64,000 bases of DNA from Bidens hawaiensis (GCA_021521415.1 JAIQDT010001933.1:422009-486008), one strand, 5' to 3'. Shown: positions 44,836-56,110, counted from the first letter of the stretch. Program-made: numbers and translations. The notes: generated by a model not told the origin, from the letters alone.

Positions 44836-45092
44836 GATTAGTGGAATCTGTGCTAGTTTATATATAGTGTATACATACCTCCTTGACGAATGTCGTACCA
44901 ACGGAATTCTTTAAAACTATTCTTATAACAAGTGTTATATCCAAACACCAATCCCACTATATGTTAGAGTATTTACATTTTACCCATCAAATTTTGTGAG
45001 TTATGTTTTTATAATTAATTAGGGACTAGTTTAGGATGTTGTCAGAAAGGGAAAATAGGGTGATTTTTCTATATATTTGAAAAGTTACTCTA

Positions 45093-45200
45093 CCATAGCA
45101 GCCTCTCTATCCTTATGGGATAGCTGTCTACATCTTACCCTCCTCAGACCCTACCATAGTATTGCTATTGGTGGGATATACTGAGTACGATGATGATGAT
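45093..45200 (+). mobile_element. 5'-truncated SINE
   Basis: Contains ACATCTTACCCTCCTCAGACC and GTGGGATATACTGAGTACG, then a GATGATGAT tail, the 3' text of the plant Au/TS-type SINEs. A perfect 14-bp duplication GAAAAGTTACTCTA flanks it (45079-45092 and 45201-45214). The tRNA-like head is absent, so it was truncated at insertion. Confidence 0.8.
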
Positions 45201-45404
45201 GAAAAGTTACTCTAGCACCCTATAAATATTTTAATTTTTTTAAAGTGGTTGTGAGTGTAAGAGAAATAAAAGTTATGAAAATGTAGAAAAGAAATATCAT
45301 TTAATTAAATAACAGAGATAAAATGTAATGTTTTTTGTGTAATTTTGAATTTAAAAGTAAGAGAAAGGATAAGAATGCTCTTAGGAATGTTTTAGTCTTA
45401 TAAT

Positions 45405-45560
45405 TTGCCGTTGAGTTTAGGTTCATTTACCAAATCCCTATCTATAATTTTAAAGTTTTGTTTTCATGTTTTTGTTTTTCTACACATTTAATATGTTGTA
45501 TTTAATATTTTGTAGTATAGTATATCATGATCATTTTACATCATTCTTCATAACCATAAT
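45405..45560. repeat. Upstream region of the LTP pseudogene, duplicated at 46975-47145
   Basis: Shared blocks include CCGTTGAGTTTAGGTTCATTTACC against CCATTGGGTTCAAGTTCATTTACC, ATCCCTATC, CACATTTA, and AATATTTTGTAGTATAGTA followed by CATCATG. The second copy has no following LTP frame. Confidence 0.65.
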
Positions 45561-45570
45561 TTTCAGTGGC

Positions 45571-45580
45571 TATAAATAGC
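45571..45580 (+). promoter_or_regulatory. TATA box of the LTP pseudogene
   Basis: TATAAATAGC, preceded by GGC, lies about 80-90 bp upstream of the ATG at 45660. Confidence 0.55.
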
Positions 45581-45659
45581 ATTGCAATTGTTACATTTTA
45601 TATTACAAGCTTACAAAGTATCGTCTTCCGTTTTTTTAATTTTTCTCTGTTATTTCGCA

Positions 45660-45962
45660 ATGAAGGTTTTTAGTTTTCTTGGGGTCATGGTGATGGTGCT
45701 CATGACAAATCTTTTGGTGGAAGTGCATGTCAGTATGGCAGAACATTGTGACCGAAACTCAATTTCTGCATGCTTACCTTTTCTAAACTGTCGTGGATCA
45801 CTGGGTATGGGATCACCACCTCTAGATTCAGAGTGTTGCAAAAGTCTCCATGCCTAAGAGTCTTGTATTTGTGAGTTTGAGAAAGTTGGAGAAATTTTTA
45901 GCATTAGTAGGCTTGTGATCGATTGTAATGTCAAACAACCTATTTGTCCACTGAATTATTAG
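45660..45962 (+). pseudogene. Lipid-transfer-protein-like (8-cysteine) gene with one in-frame stop
   Basis: From the ATG at 45660 a signal peptide (MKVFSFLGVMVMVLMTNLLV) is followed by the first half of the 8-cysteine motif (EHC, SAC, an extra NC, ECC). A TAA at 45855-45857 ends the frame at 65 codons. The same frame continues with SCICEFEKVG, VIDC and VKQPIC to a TAG at 45960-45962. This supplies the CXC and last two Cys of the bifunctional inhibitor/LTP fold in proper order; a full protein would be about 100 aa. Such proteins are secreted and bind lipids. One codon change seems to have inactivated it, unless the stop is an error. A TATA box and a duplicated upstream region support past expression. 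Confidence 0.75.
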
Positions 45963-46804
45963 ATAGGTTAACTGATGAGAAGTCTTGTAATTTATAATTT
46001 TATTAATTATGAATAATTGTTATTGCGAGCTCATTTTAAAAACAATTTATATATGAACCGAGAAAACTCTTAAGAACTATAAAATCCTCTGTTCAGCTAA
46101 AAAAGTTATTATGTAACATCACCTTAGAAGTAATTAATTTATACACAGTAGAACTGGAAGTAGAACACAAGTTTCACAAAAAGACTCCTAAAGATAATTT
46201 AGAAAATGAAACCAAATGACTAAAATAAGCAATATGAAATATTTTATTTTTCGCTTAAAATTGTTGTCCAGTAGTCAGTTCAACTCCTTGGTCAATTTTT
46301 TTAAAGATATCAATACATATGCTTGCAATAATGCTCAACACCACGTGAAAATTCATGGTATTATTAATTATGTAATACTTTCAATAATATTAATTTAATT
46401 CAAAAAGGTTATGAACAGATTAATTAGTTTTTCATCGTTGAAATAGAATACTTTAATTACTTTTTACTTTAAGAAAACTTTATGTATTTAATAAATAAGA
46501 GTTTGTGTACATTCTTATTTTAAACTTTAAAAATTTTATAATCTTAACAAGTTTTCATACACTTTAATATGTTGTAATTAGTTTTAATAATAAAATACAT
46601 ATTTTTCTGGGTAGGCAATGGTTTCACTAAAGGATTATTCAAGATTTGATTTTGTTTTTCTTGACAAACATGTTACAATAAAGTTATTATTTTCGTCATT
46701 ATTTAGTAGACGTCACGATGTCCTTTTTACCTTTAGTCTTACATACAATCCAATTGTTAATTCCTAAGATTTATATAAAAGGAACTAATATCGATATTCA
46801 TTTT
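45963..46804. other. AT-rich intergenic DNA
   Basis: No gene or element recognised. Confidence 0.5.
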
Positions 46805-47145
46805 TATGGTTTTTATTATCGATGTAAAGCACACAATTTTTTCGAAAGGTTAATACTAATGTGAAAAACTTTGAAACTAACCATGACGTATACCACTTAT
46901 GGAGAGTATTAGAGAACTTCTTGAAATAACATGAGTTACAAGTGATTGATACATGTTAAATAGTACAAGTTATGGTTTTATGATTTTCCATTGGGTTCAA
47001 GTTCATTTACCATATCCCTATCCTTATTTTTAAATGTTGTGTTTTTCTTTTTTTTTTCTTTATTGTTTCGATTTCTGTTACACATTTATTATATATTAAA
47101 TATTTTGTAGTATAGTACATCATGGCCATTTACATCATTAATTTT
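46805..47145. repeat. Composite duplicate blocks (partners 24445-24640 and 45405-45560)
   Basis: The first part (46805-46970) matches 24445-24640. The second (46975-47145) matches the LTP upstream region at 45405-45560. The two blocks are adjacent here and apart elsewhere, showing duplication with rearrangement. Nothing coding. Confidence 0.6.
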
Positions 47146-47771
47146 TTTTTTGTCATAAATGATCTAAAAATAAAATATCTTTGTATATAATGTTGTGGGT
47201 ACATGTTGTGGATGTAATGTCTTGCTAGTTTAGTTAGTAATAATCATCAATAAAATGGTCGTTAAAAAAAAAAGCTATGTTAAATGGTTAATTATACTTC
47301 TTATGCCATTCGATCATCATATGTTGTCCTGTTTCTTATTATCGATTTCCACCATGAGTCATAATAATGCTCTTTGTTTTTAGTCTTTTTCTTCCATTCT
47401 GGAGATACAAATGCAAATATTTAGTATGCAATATTTAAAGTATGGAGATGGTGAGTGGTGAATCCCTCTATAATCGAGAAACATTATTCAAAAATCTATA
47501 AATTTAAGAGAGAGACAGAGATGAAGACGGTAGGAGACTTGGGTTACTTATGGATTAAATATATATCTTTTTAAAAGAGAGTTTTATGGAATGATGAGTG
47601 TAAGTTTTTTGTTATAACTTTTGTATATAGCTTCTTGCTATTGTTTTAATAAAAGTTGTTAAAAAAAATAACAAATCTCTAAAATATGCAGATGAAGATA
47701 GTTATAGAAAATTCAATGTGAGTGCTCTAATTAGATCCCAATATATAAACAATGCTACAAATTGGTTGTAT
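47146..47771. other. 3' flank of the transporter gene and intergenic DNA
   Basis: AT-rich, without gene signals except that the last ~100 bp are probably the 3' UTR of the minus-strand transporter. Confidence 0.5.
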
Positions 47772-49103
47772 TCACTTTTGCAAACCATAAATGTTAGCAA
47801 ATACCCCAATAATGCTAACAATGATCGCTAGAATCAACATAACCCATGAAAACAACCGTTCTCGACTAGTAAGACCAGGTGATACATTGCGGCTCATCCG
47901 TAGCGCAATAAGAGCAGGGAACGTGAACCCTAGCGTCAGAGCTGTGGTTGCACCCGTAAACTTAAAAGCAGTCCAAATGCTCGGGATCATGATTGATGCC
48001 AAAAATATTATCCCCAAAAGCGCACACGTTAACCCTAAACACCTATTTTTACTCTCGGATAGTGGCGCCGCACCACTAAAAACCAATGCGTCAATGGTTT
48101 GCCTTAACGAGAAGTGAATAACGGGAAACACGAGAATCAAATGAAAAATGTAACCAAGACGGATAATGTAATTCAACGTTGTACTAAATCGAACCGGGAG
48201 AGGTTTATCAAAATTCGTAAGCACATCGGCTTCGGTGTTTTTCCCAAATAAAAGATAACCCGATATTGCAGTCAACAAATATATTATAACACAAATAATA
48301 GTTGTTATTCTCCCAACTTTGTTCATCTTTTTAGGTGAACGCCCTTTGAGTTCGTTGTAAATCGGTTGAACATTAAAATGACAAACGTATGCATTCGATA
48401 TGATCGGGATCACAACTAGAAGATCAAGAATCGCTTGTTCTGAACCAAAATCAGGCATTAGTCTAGGAGGCTCGGTTTTCCCTTCAACAAACATGATAAA
48501 CGCCACCAAACAGGCAATCGTCACGAAAAGAACTGCGAGAACCACAGAAACAGCTGATGTCAAACTCAAAGACTCAATCTTGTCTAACGCACAAAGCAGG
48601 GCAAGAAACACTATTAACACGATAAGCGTTACGAGTCTTCTATCATCCCAAATCCCATTACCAAACAATTGATGGAAAACTCCCGTATGTCGAGGTGAAC
48701 CCGACATTACATCACCCATAATAATCAAATAAACCACCAACACACCAGCATTGTTCAAGATTATACAAATATCAGACAAGATTTTTGCGGGTGAACCTAA
48801 TGCGTGTTGCACAACCTCCCCGTATGATGTTGCTTTGCATTGAACGGTAAACCTAACGAGCAACTCAACACTAATTTCCGATAAAACACATATCAAGAAG
48901 ATCATGATAATCCCGGAAATCAAGCCAAGAACTTTCATGGTGGCGGGTAATGCCATGAGTCCTGCCCCGATAACCGACGTGGTTAAGTTAAACACCGCAC
49001 CGTAGACCCCGTCATTATTGGATTCTTTTGAATAATGATCATTATCGTCGTCGTCGTCGTCGTCATTTTTGTTATGAACTAAAGGGTCTCGTTTACTTCC
49101 CAT
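47772..49103 (-). CDS. AVT6-type vacuolar amino-acid transporter
   Basis: An intronless frame of 443 codons from ATG 49103 (MGSKRDPLVHNKNDDDDDDD), with an upstream in-frame stop 54 bp before it. The Aa_trans domain covers nearly the whole length: GAVFNLTTSVIGAGLMALPA is the family signature at membrane segment 1, with about 11 segments in all, and EGKTEPPRLMPDFGSEQAIL and SNAYVCHFNVQPIYNEL are typical of the AVT6 subgroup. AVT6 proteins export amino acids (Asp, Glu) from the vacuole by proton exchange. The acidic N-terminal run comes from a (GTC)n microsatellite. Length and motifs look complete. Confidence 0.88.
   Translation of the reverse strand: MGSKRDPLVHNKNDDDDDDDNDHYSKESNNDGVYGAVFNLTTSVIGAGLMALPATMKVLGLISGIIMIFLICVLSEISVELLVRFTVQCKATSYGEVVQHALGSPAKILSDICIILNNAGVLVVYLIIMGDVMSGSPRHTGVFHQLFGNGIWDDRRLVTLIVLIVFLALLCALDKIESLSLTSAVSVVLAVLFVTIACLVAFIMFVEGKTEPPRLMPDFGSEQAILDLLVVIPIISNAYVCHFNVQPIYNELKGRSPKKMNKVGRITTIICVIIYLLTAISGYLLFGKNTEADVLTNFDKPLPVRFSTTLNYIIRLGYIFHLILVFPVIHFSLRQTIDALVFSGAAPLSESKNRCLGLTCALLGIIFLASIMIPSIWTAFKFTGATTALTLGFTFPALIALRMSRNVSPGLTSRERLFSWVMLILAIIVSIIGVFANIYGLQK
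49037..49062 (-). repeat. (GTC)n microsatellite coding poly-Asp
   Basis: ATCGTCGTCGTCGTCGTCGTC on the plus strand encodes the Asp run near the start of the AVT6-like protein, so its length may vary without frame loss. Confidence 0.8.
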
Positions 49104-49124
49104 TATTATTGTTTGTCTATTCAA

Positions 49125-50294
49125 TATGGGTATGAATCTTTATCCAAAAATCTTGAAGAAAAACATGAAGATTTGAGATAAAGTTCAAAGAAATATGATG
49201 AAAAGGTTGATTGTATTAATGGCGAATGTGACAATGGAGAGGAAATGACGGAGGATTAACGAAATTTTGGGAGATTATAGTTTTTATTTCTTTCTATTCG
49301 AGGCATGGTACAGTTGACTTTGATAGCTGACAAAATTATATTTAGGTTGTACACCTATAATTCAAGATTCAAGGTTAAGCTACTTGAGATTGAGTTATGA
49401 AAAATTTAAAACAACTTGATAAATTTATTTGACAAGCGTGCTTGAATACAAGCTTTACTTATTGATGTAGTTTGGAATCGATCAATGACTCAATAAATTT
49501 ATGATAATCAAAGAAGATAAAATAGAACCAAAGATTTCAAGAACAAAGTTCTTTATCAATTTAAATTCAATCAAAAACTAAACAACCATGGATCCATATT
49601 ATTCTAAACAAGGAAAAAAAATAAAGTAAGAAACGAGATAACATAAAATAATAAAAATCAGAATTCAAATGTATCATACTCCCCATCTTCAAAAAAAACT
49701 CGTCTTCAAGTTTTGTCTTCAAACTAAAGTCACCTGGATCGAAAAGATCATCAACCCGATTATTATCCACAACCTGACTAAATAGTTCAACTTCTTGGAC
49801 CGGCTTGCTTGGTTCTAAACTTGTACCACCTGGGTCGAAAGAAACATTCGTTGTCCCAGCCTTGGATGTGGGTGTGGGTCAGTATACTTGGGCTTTAAAT
49901 GTGATCCATTAACCTAATTGAAGTATTGATCACATTGGGTTTGGCTTGCGCTCCAAGAGCAGATTGTTTTCCAAAGCCCACACCAGATTTTTCATCTACT
50001 AAAAGTTGTGGACTAAGAGAATTTAATCCACTAGTATCATTCTTTTCTTTATCTGCATAATTGAATTAAAATGACCAAGAAATATGCACAAGCAACCCAT
50101 TAACATAAAATGAGCTCCTTTTTTTTTCATCTTCTTAAATTGAATTTTGCATCACGTATCGAGCTTGACCCAAGAATGAACTTGTTTAACACTGTTTACT
50201 TATGAAACTTGAGTAGACTCATTAGGCTAAATGAGTCCACTATTTATATATAAATTTATTATAAAAATAACAAAACATCTATTATATCGTAATA
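49125..50294. other. Upstream of the AVT6 gene; weak retroelement trace
   Basis: The first ~150 bp form the promoter/5' UTR of the minus-strand transporter. At 49650-49770 the minus strand reads FDPGDFSLKTKLEDEFF, which resembles the C-terminal tail of some Ty3 polyproteins, but it is too short to support. Otherwise AT-rich. Confidence 0.4.
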
Positions 50295-51083
50295 TCTAAC
50301 TATCTATATAATTGTCTATTATAAAATCCTATGTGTCGCTCTTAGGTTGTTCCCCTCATTTTCTAGAGCCACCAGATTTCTTGATTTATAAATGGAGGCT
50401 TCTCATACATTTGACCCGAATTCGCGGGTATGGGTCTCATCAAACCCGGATAGTCTTTAAATGGGTTATAACACCTCATTTAATTGTAAAACTATTTCAT
50501 AAACAAACAATAATTTTCACGGGTCATTGGTCTCACCAAACCCGGATAACCCTTAAACGGGTTATAACATCTCATTTATTTGTGAAATAACCCCTTAATT
50601 ATCAAAGAATAATTTTCACTGGTTATGTGTCTTACCAAACTCTAATATTCCTCAAATGGGTTATAAGATCTCATTTATTGATAAACTCTTTCATTATCAA
50701 ACCCTAATTTAATTTATTTGCTTTAAATGTTCTTTGTTGCTGGTCTATCATCTCCATCGTCGGTTAACTTCCAATACTACCCACCATCGTCAACTAAATC
50801 AACGCCTCTTTTTTCATTAGACAAATATTTGTGTTCATGTTTGTACATTTAAAAAAATCAACATGCTCGTGTTCGTTTATGTTGTTCGTTAAAAATCTAA
50901 AAAACCTAAACATCTCAACTGATAAAACCCAAACGTTAAAAAAATATAATAACAACCTAATATATATATGTATTAAATTAAAACAAAACTACGTTAAAAA
51001 ATACAATAATCATCATAAAATAACAAAACGATTAAAAACAAAGCTTTAAATAAACTCCCGTAACACGGGAGGCTCAAAACTAG
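50295..51083 (+). mobile_element. Non-autonomous Helitron, plus orientation
   Basis: Starts A|TCTAACTATCTATATAATTG and ends with a hairpin (CTCCCGT, AAC, ACGGGAG at 51056-51072), spacer GCTCAAAA, then CTAG|T. The family blocks TTTGACCCGAATTCGCGGG and ACGGGTTATAACATCTCATT recur inside, the latter as three imperfect ~120-bp tandem units. The distal part (50720-50930) has TGTTGCTGGTCTATCATCTC and a AACATGCTCGTGTTCGTT stretch, probably captured unique sequence. Nearly the same element occurs reversed at 51942-52725. Confidence 0.85.
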
Positions 51084-51122
51084 TAAATTATACATGCATA
51101 CAATTTATATATACTTGTAAAT

Positions 51123-51641
51123 CTATAAAAGTTTTTTTAGTAAACCAAATATATTAAATAAAATGATCCAATTACAATAGAGAGGTGGATAAGCGGGCAA
51201 CATGCTGCACCGCCACCTTTTTTGAATAGCAAACCCGATCCTACTGAAAACAAAGTTATGGTTCTTTGGCGTCGATAAATTACTATGCACGGCCCGTTGA
51301 ACTCTTTTAAGAAACATGATAGTTTCGGGGGCAAGTGACCCAAATGTATCAAAAGCAAAATGAATAAAGACGTGTTGATTCTCAATACATGTTTTCTCAT
51401 GCTTAGCAATTTTTTCTGATTCCGCCTTCAACACAGCCTGCCTAGCAACAAACCCGGTATCCCTAAGCCCAACAAGGGGGGATACTCCAGTAAGGTCAAT
51501 ACAAGCGTGTTTCCCCTTGCCCATCCAAACACAAGAACGTATGTTGGCCGAAGAGTAGACCTTCCTCCAAGAGGATTTGAGAGGAAATTCAAAAGAGCTT
51601 CTTTTTTTGCCGAGATCCCAGCTCATTTCAAGACATCGCAA
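51123..51641 (-). pseudogene. Fragment of a transposon-associated ORF
   Basis: 172 open codons. Conserved stretches are LTGVSPLVGLRDTGFVARQA, VLKAESEKIAKHEKTCIENQ, HVFIHFAFDTFGSLAPETIM, FLKRVQRAVHSNL and a terminal GFAIQKRW. The same protein type is seen, more decayed, at 2922-3370. It accompanies retroelements in many plants; function unknown. Here it fills the spacer between two inverted Helitron copies. Confidence 0.6.
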
Positions 51642-51941
51642 ATGACATCTCTAACCAAATCATGTCCATATTTTTGAGCTCGAGCTGAGCTTAGTTTGAA
51701 AAACTATCCACAATCAAAGGTCAATCTTCAAAAATAGAGTTCGAAATGAACTGAACTCAAACTTTTGTATGTTGAACGAGCCAAGCTTAAGTTTAAACTA
51801 GCTGGAGCTCGACTTTATCTCGTTTACACTCTAATATAATACATGACCCTCCCTTGTTTACTAAATGAACCCCTAAGATCTTTATTAGCCCACTTTCTGT
51901 ATATTGTGTTCTACCCAATCTTTGAAAGAGTTATATTTATA

Positions 51942-52725
51942 CTAGTTTGATCCTCCTGGGTTACGGAAGTTTATTTAAAGTTTTGTTTTTAATCGTTTTT
52001 GTTATTTTATGATGATTTATTTTATTTTTTAACGTAGTTCTGTTTTAATTTAATACATATATATTAGTTTGTTATTACATTTTTTAACGTTTAGGGTTTA
52101 TCAGTTGAGATGTTTAGGTTTTTTAGATTTTTAACGAACAAACATAAACGAACACGAGCATGTTGATTTTTTAAATGTACAAACATGAACACAAATATTT
52201 GTCTAATGAAAAAAATGGGCGTTGATGTAGACAATAGTGGGTAGTATCGGAAGTTAACCGACGATGGAGATGATAGACCATCAACGGAGAACATGTAAAA
52301 CAAATAAATTAAATTAGGGTTTGATGATGAAAGTGGTTATCAATAAATGAGATATTATAACCTATTTAAGGGCTATTAGAGTTTGATAAGACCCATAACC
52401 CCTGAAAATTATTCTTTAAATTTTAAGGGGTTATTTTACAAATAAATGAGATATTATAACCCGTTTCAGGGTTATCCTGGTTTGGTGAGACCCATGACCC
52501 GTGAAAATTATTGTTTGATTATGAAATAGTTTTACAAATAAATGAGATGTTATAACCCATTTAAAGACTATCCGGGTTTGGTAAGACCCATACCCGCGAA
52601 TTCGGGTCAAATGCATGAGAAACCTCTATTATAAATCAAGTAATCGGGTGGCTCTAGAAAATGGGGGAAACAACCTGAGAGTGACATCTATGATTTTTTG
52701 GTAGACAATTATATAGATAATTAGA
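51942..52725 (-). mobile_element. Non-autonomous Helitron, inverted copy
   Basis: On the minus strand it begins TCTAATTATCTATATAATTG at 52725 (preceded by A) and ends with a decayed hairpin (CTTCCGTAACCCAGGAG), spacer, and CTAG at 51942 followed by T. It matches the copy at 50295-51083 along its whole length, including the supposed captured segment, so both descend from one master copy. Confidence 0.85.
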
Positions 52726-52913
52726 TTTTAGATATAAGAATGACCGGGCAAATTATACTTGTATACGTGATCTCGTACAAGTCTGGTACTCACATTCCTT
52801 GGGCAATTTTTTTTATCATATATCAGTGGATATATTATGTTAGCTAGGGTTTATCAATATATAACTTTACTAGTTTTACTTTGTAATTACTATTATTATA
52901 TTTATATATGTAG

Positions 52914-53262
52914 AGGCAAGTTAACGTACAATAATCTTTAACGTATCTAAACGTACGCGAATCACGCTCAAGGCAAAAGCAAAACGCTCAAAGGCAAATA
53001 TATGGCAAAATCAAAACGCTTAAATCCAAAATACAAAAACGCACAAGAAAATATTAATACGCTCAAAACGGGTTTCGTGAAGAAAAAGTAAAAAATTGAT
53101 CGATTAACGATCCAAATATGTTTTTTTGGTGAATCGATGATTAATTAGGTATATATTGATGATTCTGAGATGTTGGGATGTGATTTCATTGATCAATTTT
53201 TATGAATATAGGTATTTTTATACGTTACGATACGTTAAGAATTATTGTCTTTTATCCTTTTT
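52914..53262. mobile_element. Small TIR element, relative of the one at 10180
   Basis: The left end (GCAAGTTAACGTACAATAATC, then TTTAACGTATCTAAACGTACGCG) and the right end in inverted form (GGATAAAAGACAATAATTCTT, then AACGTATCGTAACGTATAAA) share ACAATAATYYTTAACGTATC. It sits in a TA-rich site like the element at 10180-11563. The inside repeats AAAACGCTCAA-type words. No ORF. Confidence 0.5.
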
Positions 53263-53587
53263 CTATGTATGTAATTGACTAGTAATACAACATATTTTAT
53301 ATCTGTTTGCTCATTATAAGTCTAGTTAAAAAAATGTAAGCTTCTTTTAATCATATAATAACCACTTATTATTTCTAACTTTCATTACATCATGTACGAC
53401 ATAAAACACGTAACAATTTATTTGGTTTAATTTTGGTCAAACTCAAGTACTCGACTGTATATAATATGAAAGTAAGTTAAAATACAAAGTATAATAAAAA
53501 TAAGAATGGTGAAGAAATATAATCAATCAATCTTAAATTTGAATGGTAGAGATTAATTTAAAAATACAAATTGATAAAAAGTGCATG

Positions 53588-55016
53588 AAGGTAATAATCA
53601 ACTTATGGTGACTTTATCTCTCCACATGTAAAGCACATGTTAATTTCTTCATCATTTTAAAACGTGTATAACTTTTTCATGCGACATTTTTTTAGAAAAT
53701 TTGTTTAACCATAATAAAAGCGTTTTTTTATCTTAAATATGAATATCATCTTGTTATATAAAAATTAAAAAAATAGTGAGTTTTTTATATGGTGTTATTT
53801 GGTTTGTCCATTATGTTTTTTAATTGAGTTTTTCTATGCATTGTATTATAGATTTCCGTCATTAGGGGTGTTCAAAAAGCCCCGCGACTCGTGGCTCGCT
53901 CGAAAATAGCTCGAAAAAAGCTCGGCTCTAAATGAGCTCGGCTCGATTTCTGAACGAGCCGAGCTCGAGCCAGGGTCAGCTCGGCTCGTGGCTCGGTTTT
54001 GGCTCGACTTGTTAGCTCGGCTCGTTGGCTCGTTTAGATTAAACCCTAAATTTTAATATCTATATATAATAATATCATACTTATACATATATTATGTCAC
54101 TCGATACCTAAAACCTTATAAAAGAATAACGAAAATAAAACATATAAAGTTTTAATTATTAATTTTTATAATATGTATGATAAAATAATATTTTTTTATC
54201 TTTTATATATCAAAATTTGTAAAATAAGAAATTACAAAATTAAAAATAAAAAAATTCAAAAAAATTAAAGGAGACTGGCTCGACAAGCTCGAGCTCCGGC
54301 TCGAGCTTTAAAAGAGCCGAGCTCGAGCTCGATTTTCAGCTCGAGCCAGCTCAATTAAGTTCGAGCTCGAGCTCGAGCACACTCTGGCTCGGCTCGACTC
54401 GGCTCGTTTACAGCCCTATCCGTCATTGTGTTTTTTTATTTGTACTCATATTAAAAATAAAAATTAAAACAAATATTCCATCATCGTGTCTTTTTGTTCG
54501 TCATTGTGTCTTTATGCTCAACATTTACTTATCATTGTGTTTTAGTCATTGTATAATATGTAGATTTCATTGTGTTTCATTATGTCATTGTGTTATATGT
54601 ATCTACCATTGTGTCTTACGTTTCATGACATTGTGTTATATGTATTCATTATTGTGTTTTACGTTTCAGGCTATTATGTAATATGTATTTATCATTGTTT
54701 TTTTATGTATTAGATAATTTGTTGGTATTTTTCATTACATTTACATATTATTATATACGGTGTTATTAGTATTTAAAATTTACACAATGATCAGTTGAAA
54801 GACACAACGACGAAAAAAAGACACAATGATGTAAAAAAAATTTATATATAACAAAATCATGCTCATATTAAATATAAAAAAACGCTTGTTATTATGGTGA
54901 TTTTATTTTAAAAAAAATATCATATGAAAAAATTATAGACGTTTAAAAATGATGAAGGAATTAACATGTGAATTGCATGTGGAGAGAGAAAATGTGTGCT
55001 ATTACATTTGTACCTT
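53588..55016. mobile_element. Long-TIR element, probably Mutator-like, split by a hAT insertion
   Basis: About 140 bp at the left (53588-53730) recurs inverted at the right (54880-55016). Shared blocks are CTCTCCACATG, CACATGTTAATTYCTTCATC, AAACGTNTATAAYTTTTTCAT and CCATAATAA. Between them lie degenerate CATTGTGTY repeats (54480-54680), where CATTGTG occurs at least eight times, and the hAT element at 53863-54418. The outer ends are approximate. Confidence 0.55.
53863..54418. mobile_element. hAT-type MITE rich in GAGCTCG palindromes
   Basis: Termini TAGGGGTGTTCA and inverted TAGGGCTGTAAA, flanked by a perfect 8-bp duplication TCCGTCAT (53855-53862, 54419-54426). Both arms are built of GGCTCG/CGAGCC words that can pair over more than 100 bp. 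Degenerate relatives of this GCTCGG text occur near 16480, 51670-51830 and 63440-63540. Confidence 0.88.
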
Positions 55017-56110
55017 TTTTTGTCTGACATATTTTAATTAGTTATGACTTCTCACACTTCCCAATTTTATTGGCCTTTGTACAACAACTTAACCCTATAA
55101 TATAAATAAAATTTTAAACATGGGGATTAATAATATATTCGGCCCACTTTAATGGGCTCTTGTTTGGAACTCATTATTTGATTGGGCTTTCACTCTAGAC
55201 AGGTTTTGTAACTTTCTTCCAAATGTGTCACGACGTCACGTGAGAGTCTGACGTGGCAGACGCCCACAGGATTGAATAAATCAACGGCTCCTGTCAGTAT
55301 CCAAGAAATGACAGTTTTTGGATAACTGGTGATTGACACCTAAATCTTATCTGGTAGGCTCCGAAAACAATGAGTTCATTTGTTTTGTTTCATTCCGGTT
55401 TTTCTTTTAGGGAAACAAATTAAAATATTCTAATCAGCTATTTTTTTGTTTTTTTCAGAATATTATGGTAAATAAATAAGCAAGGAGGGCAAGTATAAAA
55501 GATTTGATAACTCTCTTTTATGTATATTAATTTAAAACGGTAATGTCAAGAATTTCAGTTTAGACTTCAGAATACCATTTACACGTTTTGAAATCACTTG
55601 TTTTTTTTTTTGTTTTTTTCCCTTTTATTTTGTTTTCTATAATAAGTGTTTTACAAGTGACAGGTTTTTTACTGTCTATTTTATCTAACATAAATAAATC
55701 CAAATTTCAATACTACATACCTTTGAAGTTGTGATCGAGAATATTGGTAATGTTTCGATGATCTAACTCGTGTTAAAAGCTAAAACAACTTCATTGGTTT
55801 ATTTTTTTAAAGGCTTACTTAGTAGTGTTTTAAAAATAAATTGTGTTTTTCGAATATATTATATTCAAAACACGCAAATTCCATATTAGCAACGTTCATA
55901 CAAACATCTTTAATTAAAAAGTATATATGTTTCATATCAACCTAATTAACTAAAAGATATTATTATATCATCTGTATTAACTTGTTTAATTGTTAAATTT
56001 TGTATAATAATTAACGTAAATGGTGTCAGCTGACTCCGCTTAAAAGAAAAAAAAATAATCTAAAAATATTAAAGAACATAATAATTATGGTTATATATAA
56101 AAGCAAAAAA
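55017..56110. other. Intergenic, nothing recognised
   Basis: AT-rich with a CACGTCACGTGAGAG stretch near 55229, which contains an ACGT/CACGTG core like bZIP/bHLH sites. No gene. Confidence 0.5.

Noticed and set aside
49104..49124. Seven extra residues at the start of the AVT6-like protein
   Set aside because: They would need a TTG start; the first ATG is at 49103.
49567..49770. Ty3 polyprotein C-terminus
   Set aside because: Only about 20 residues are suggestive, with no other retroelement feature around.
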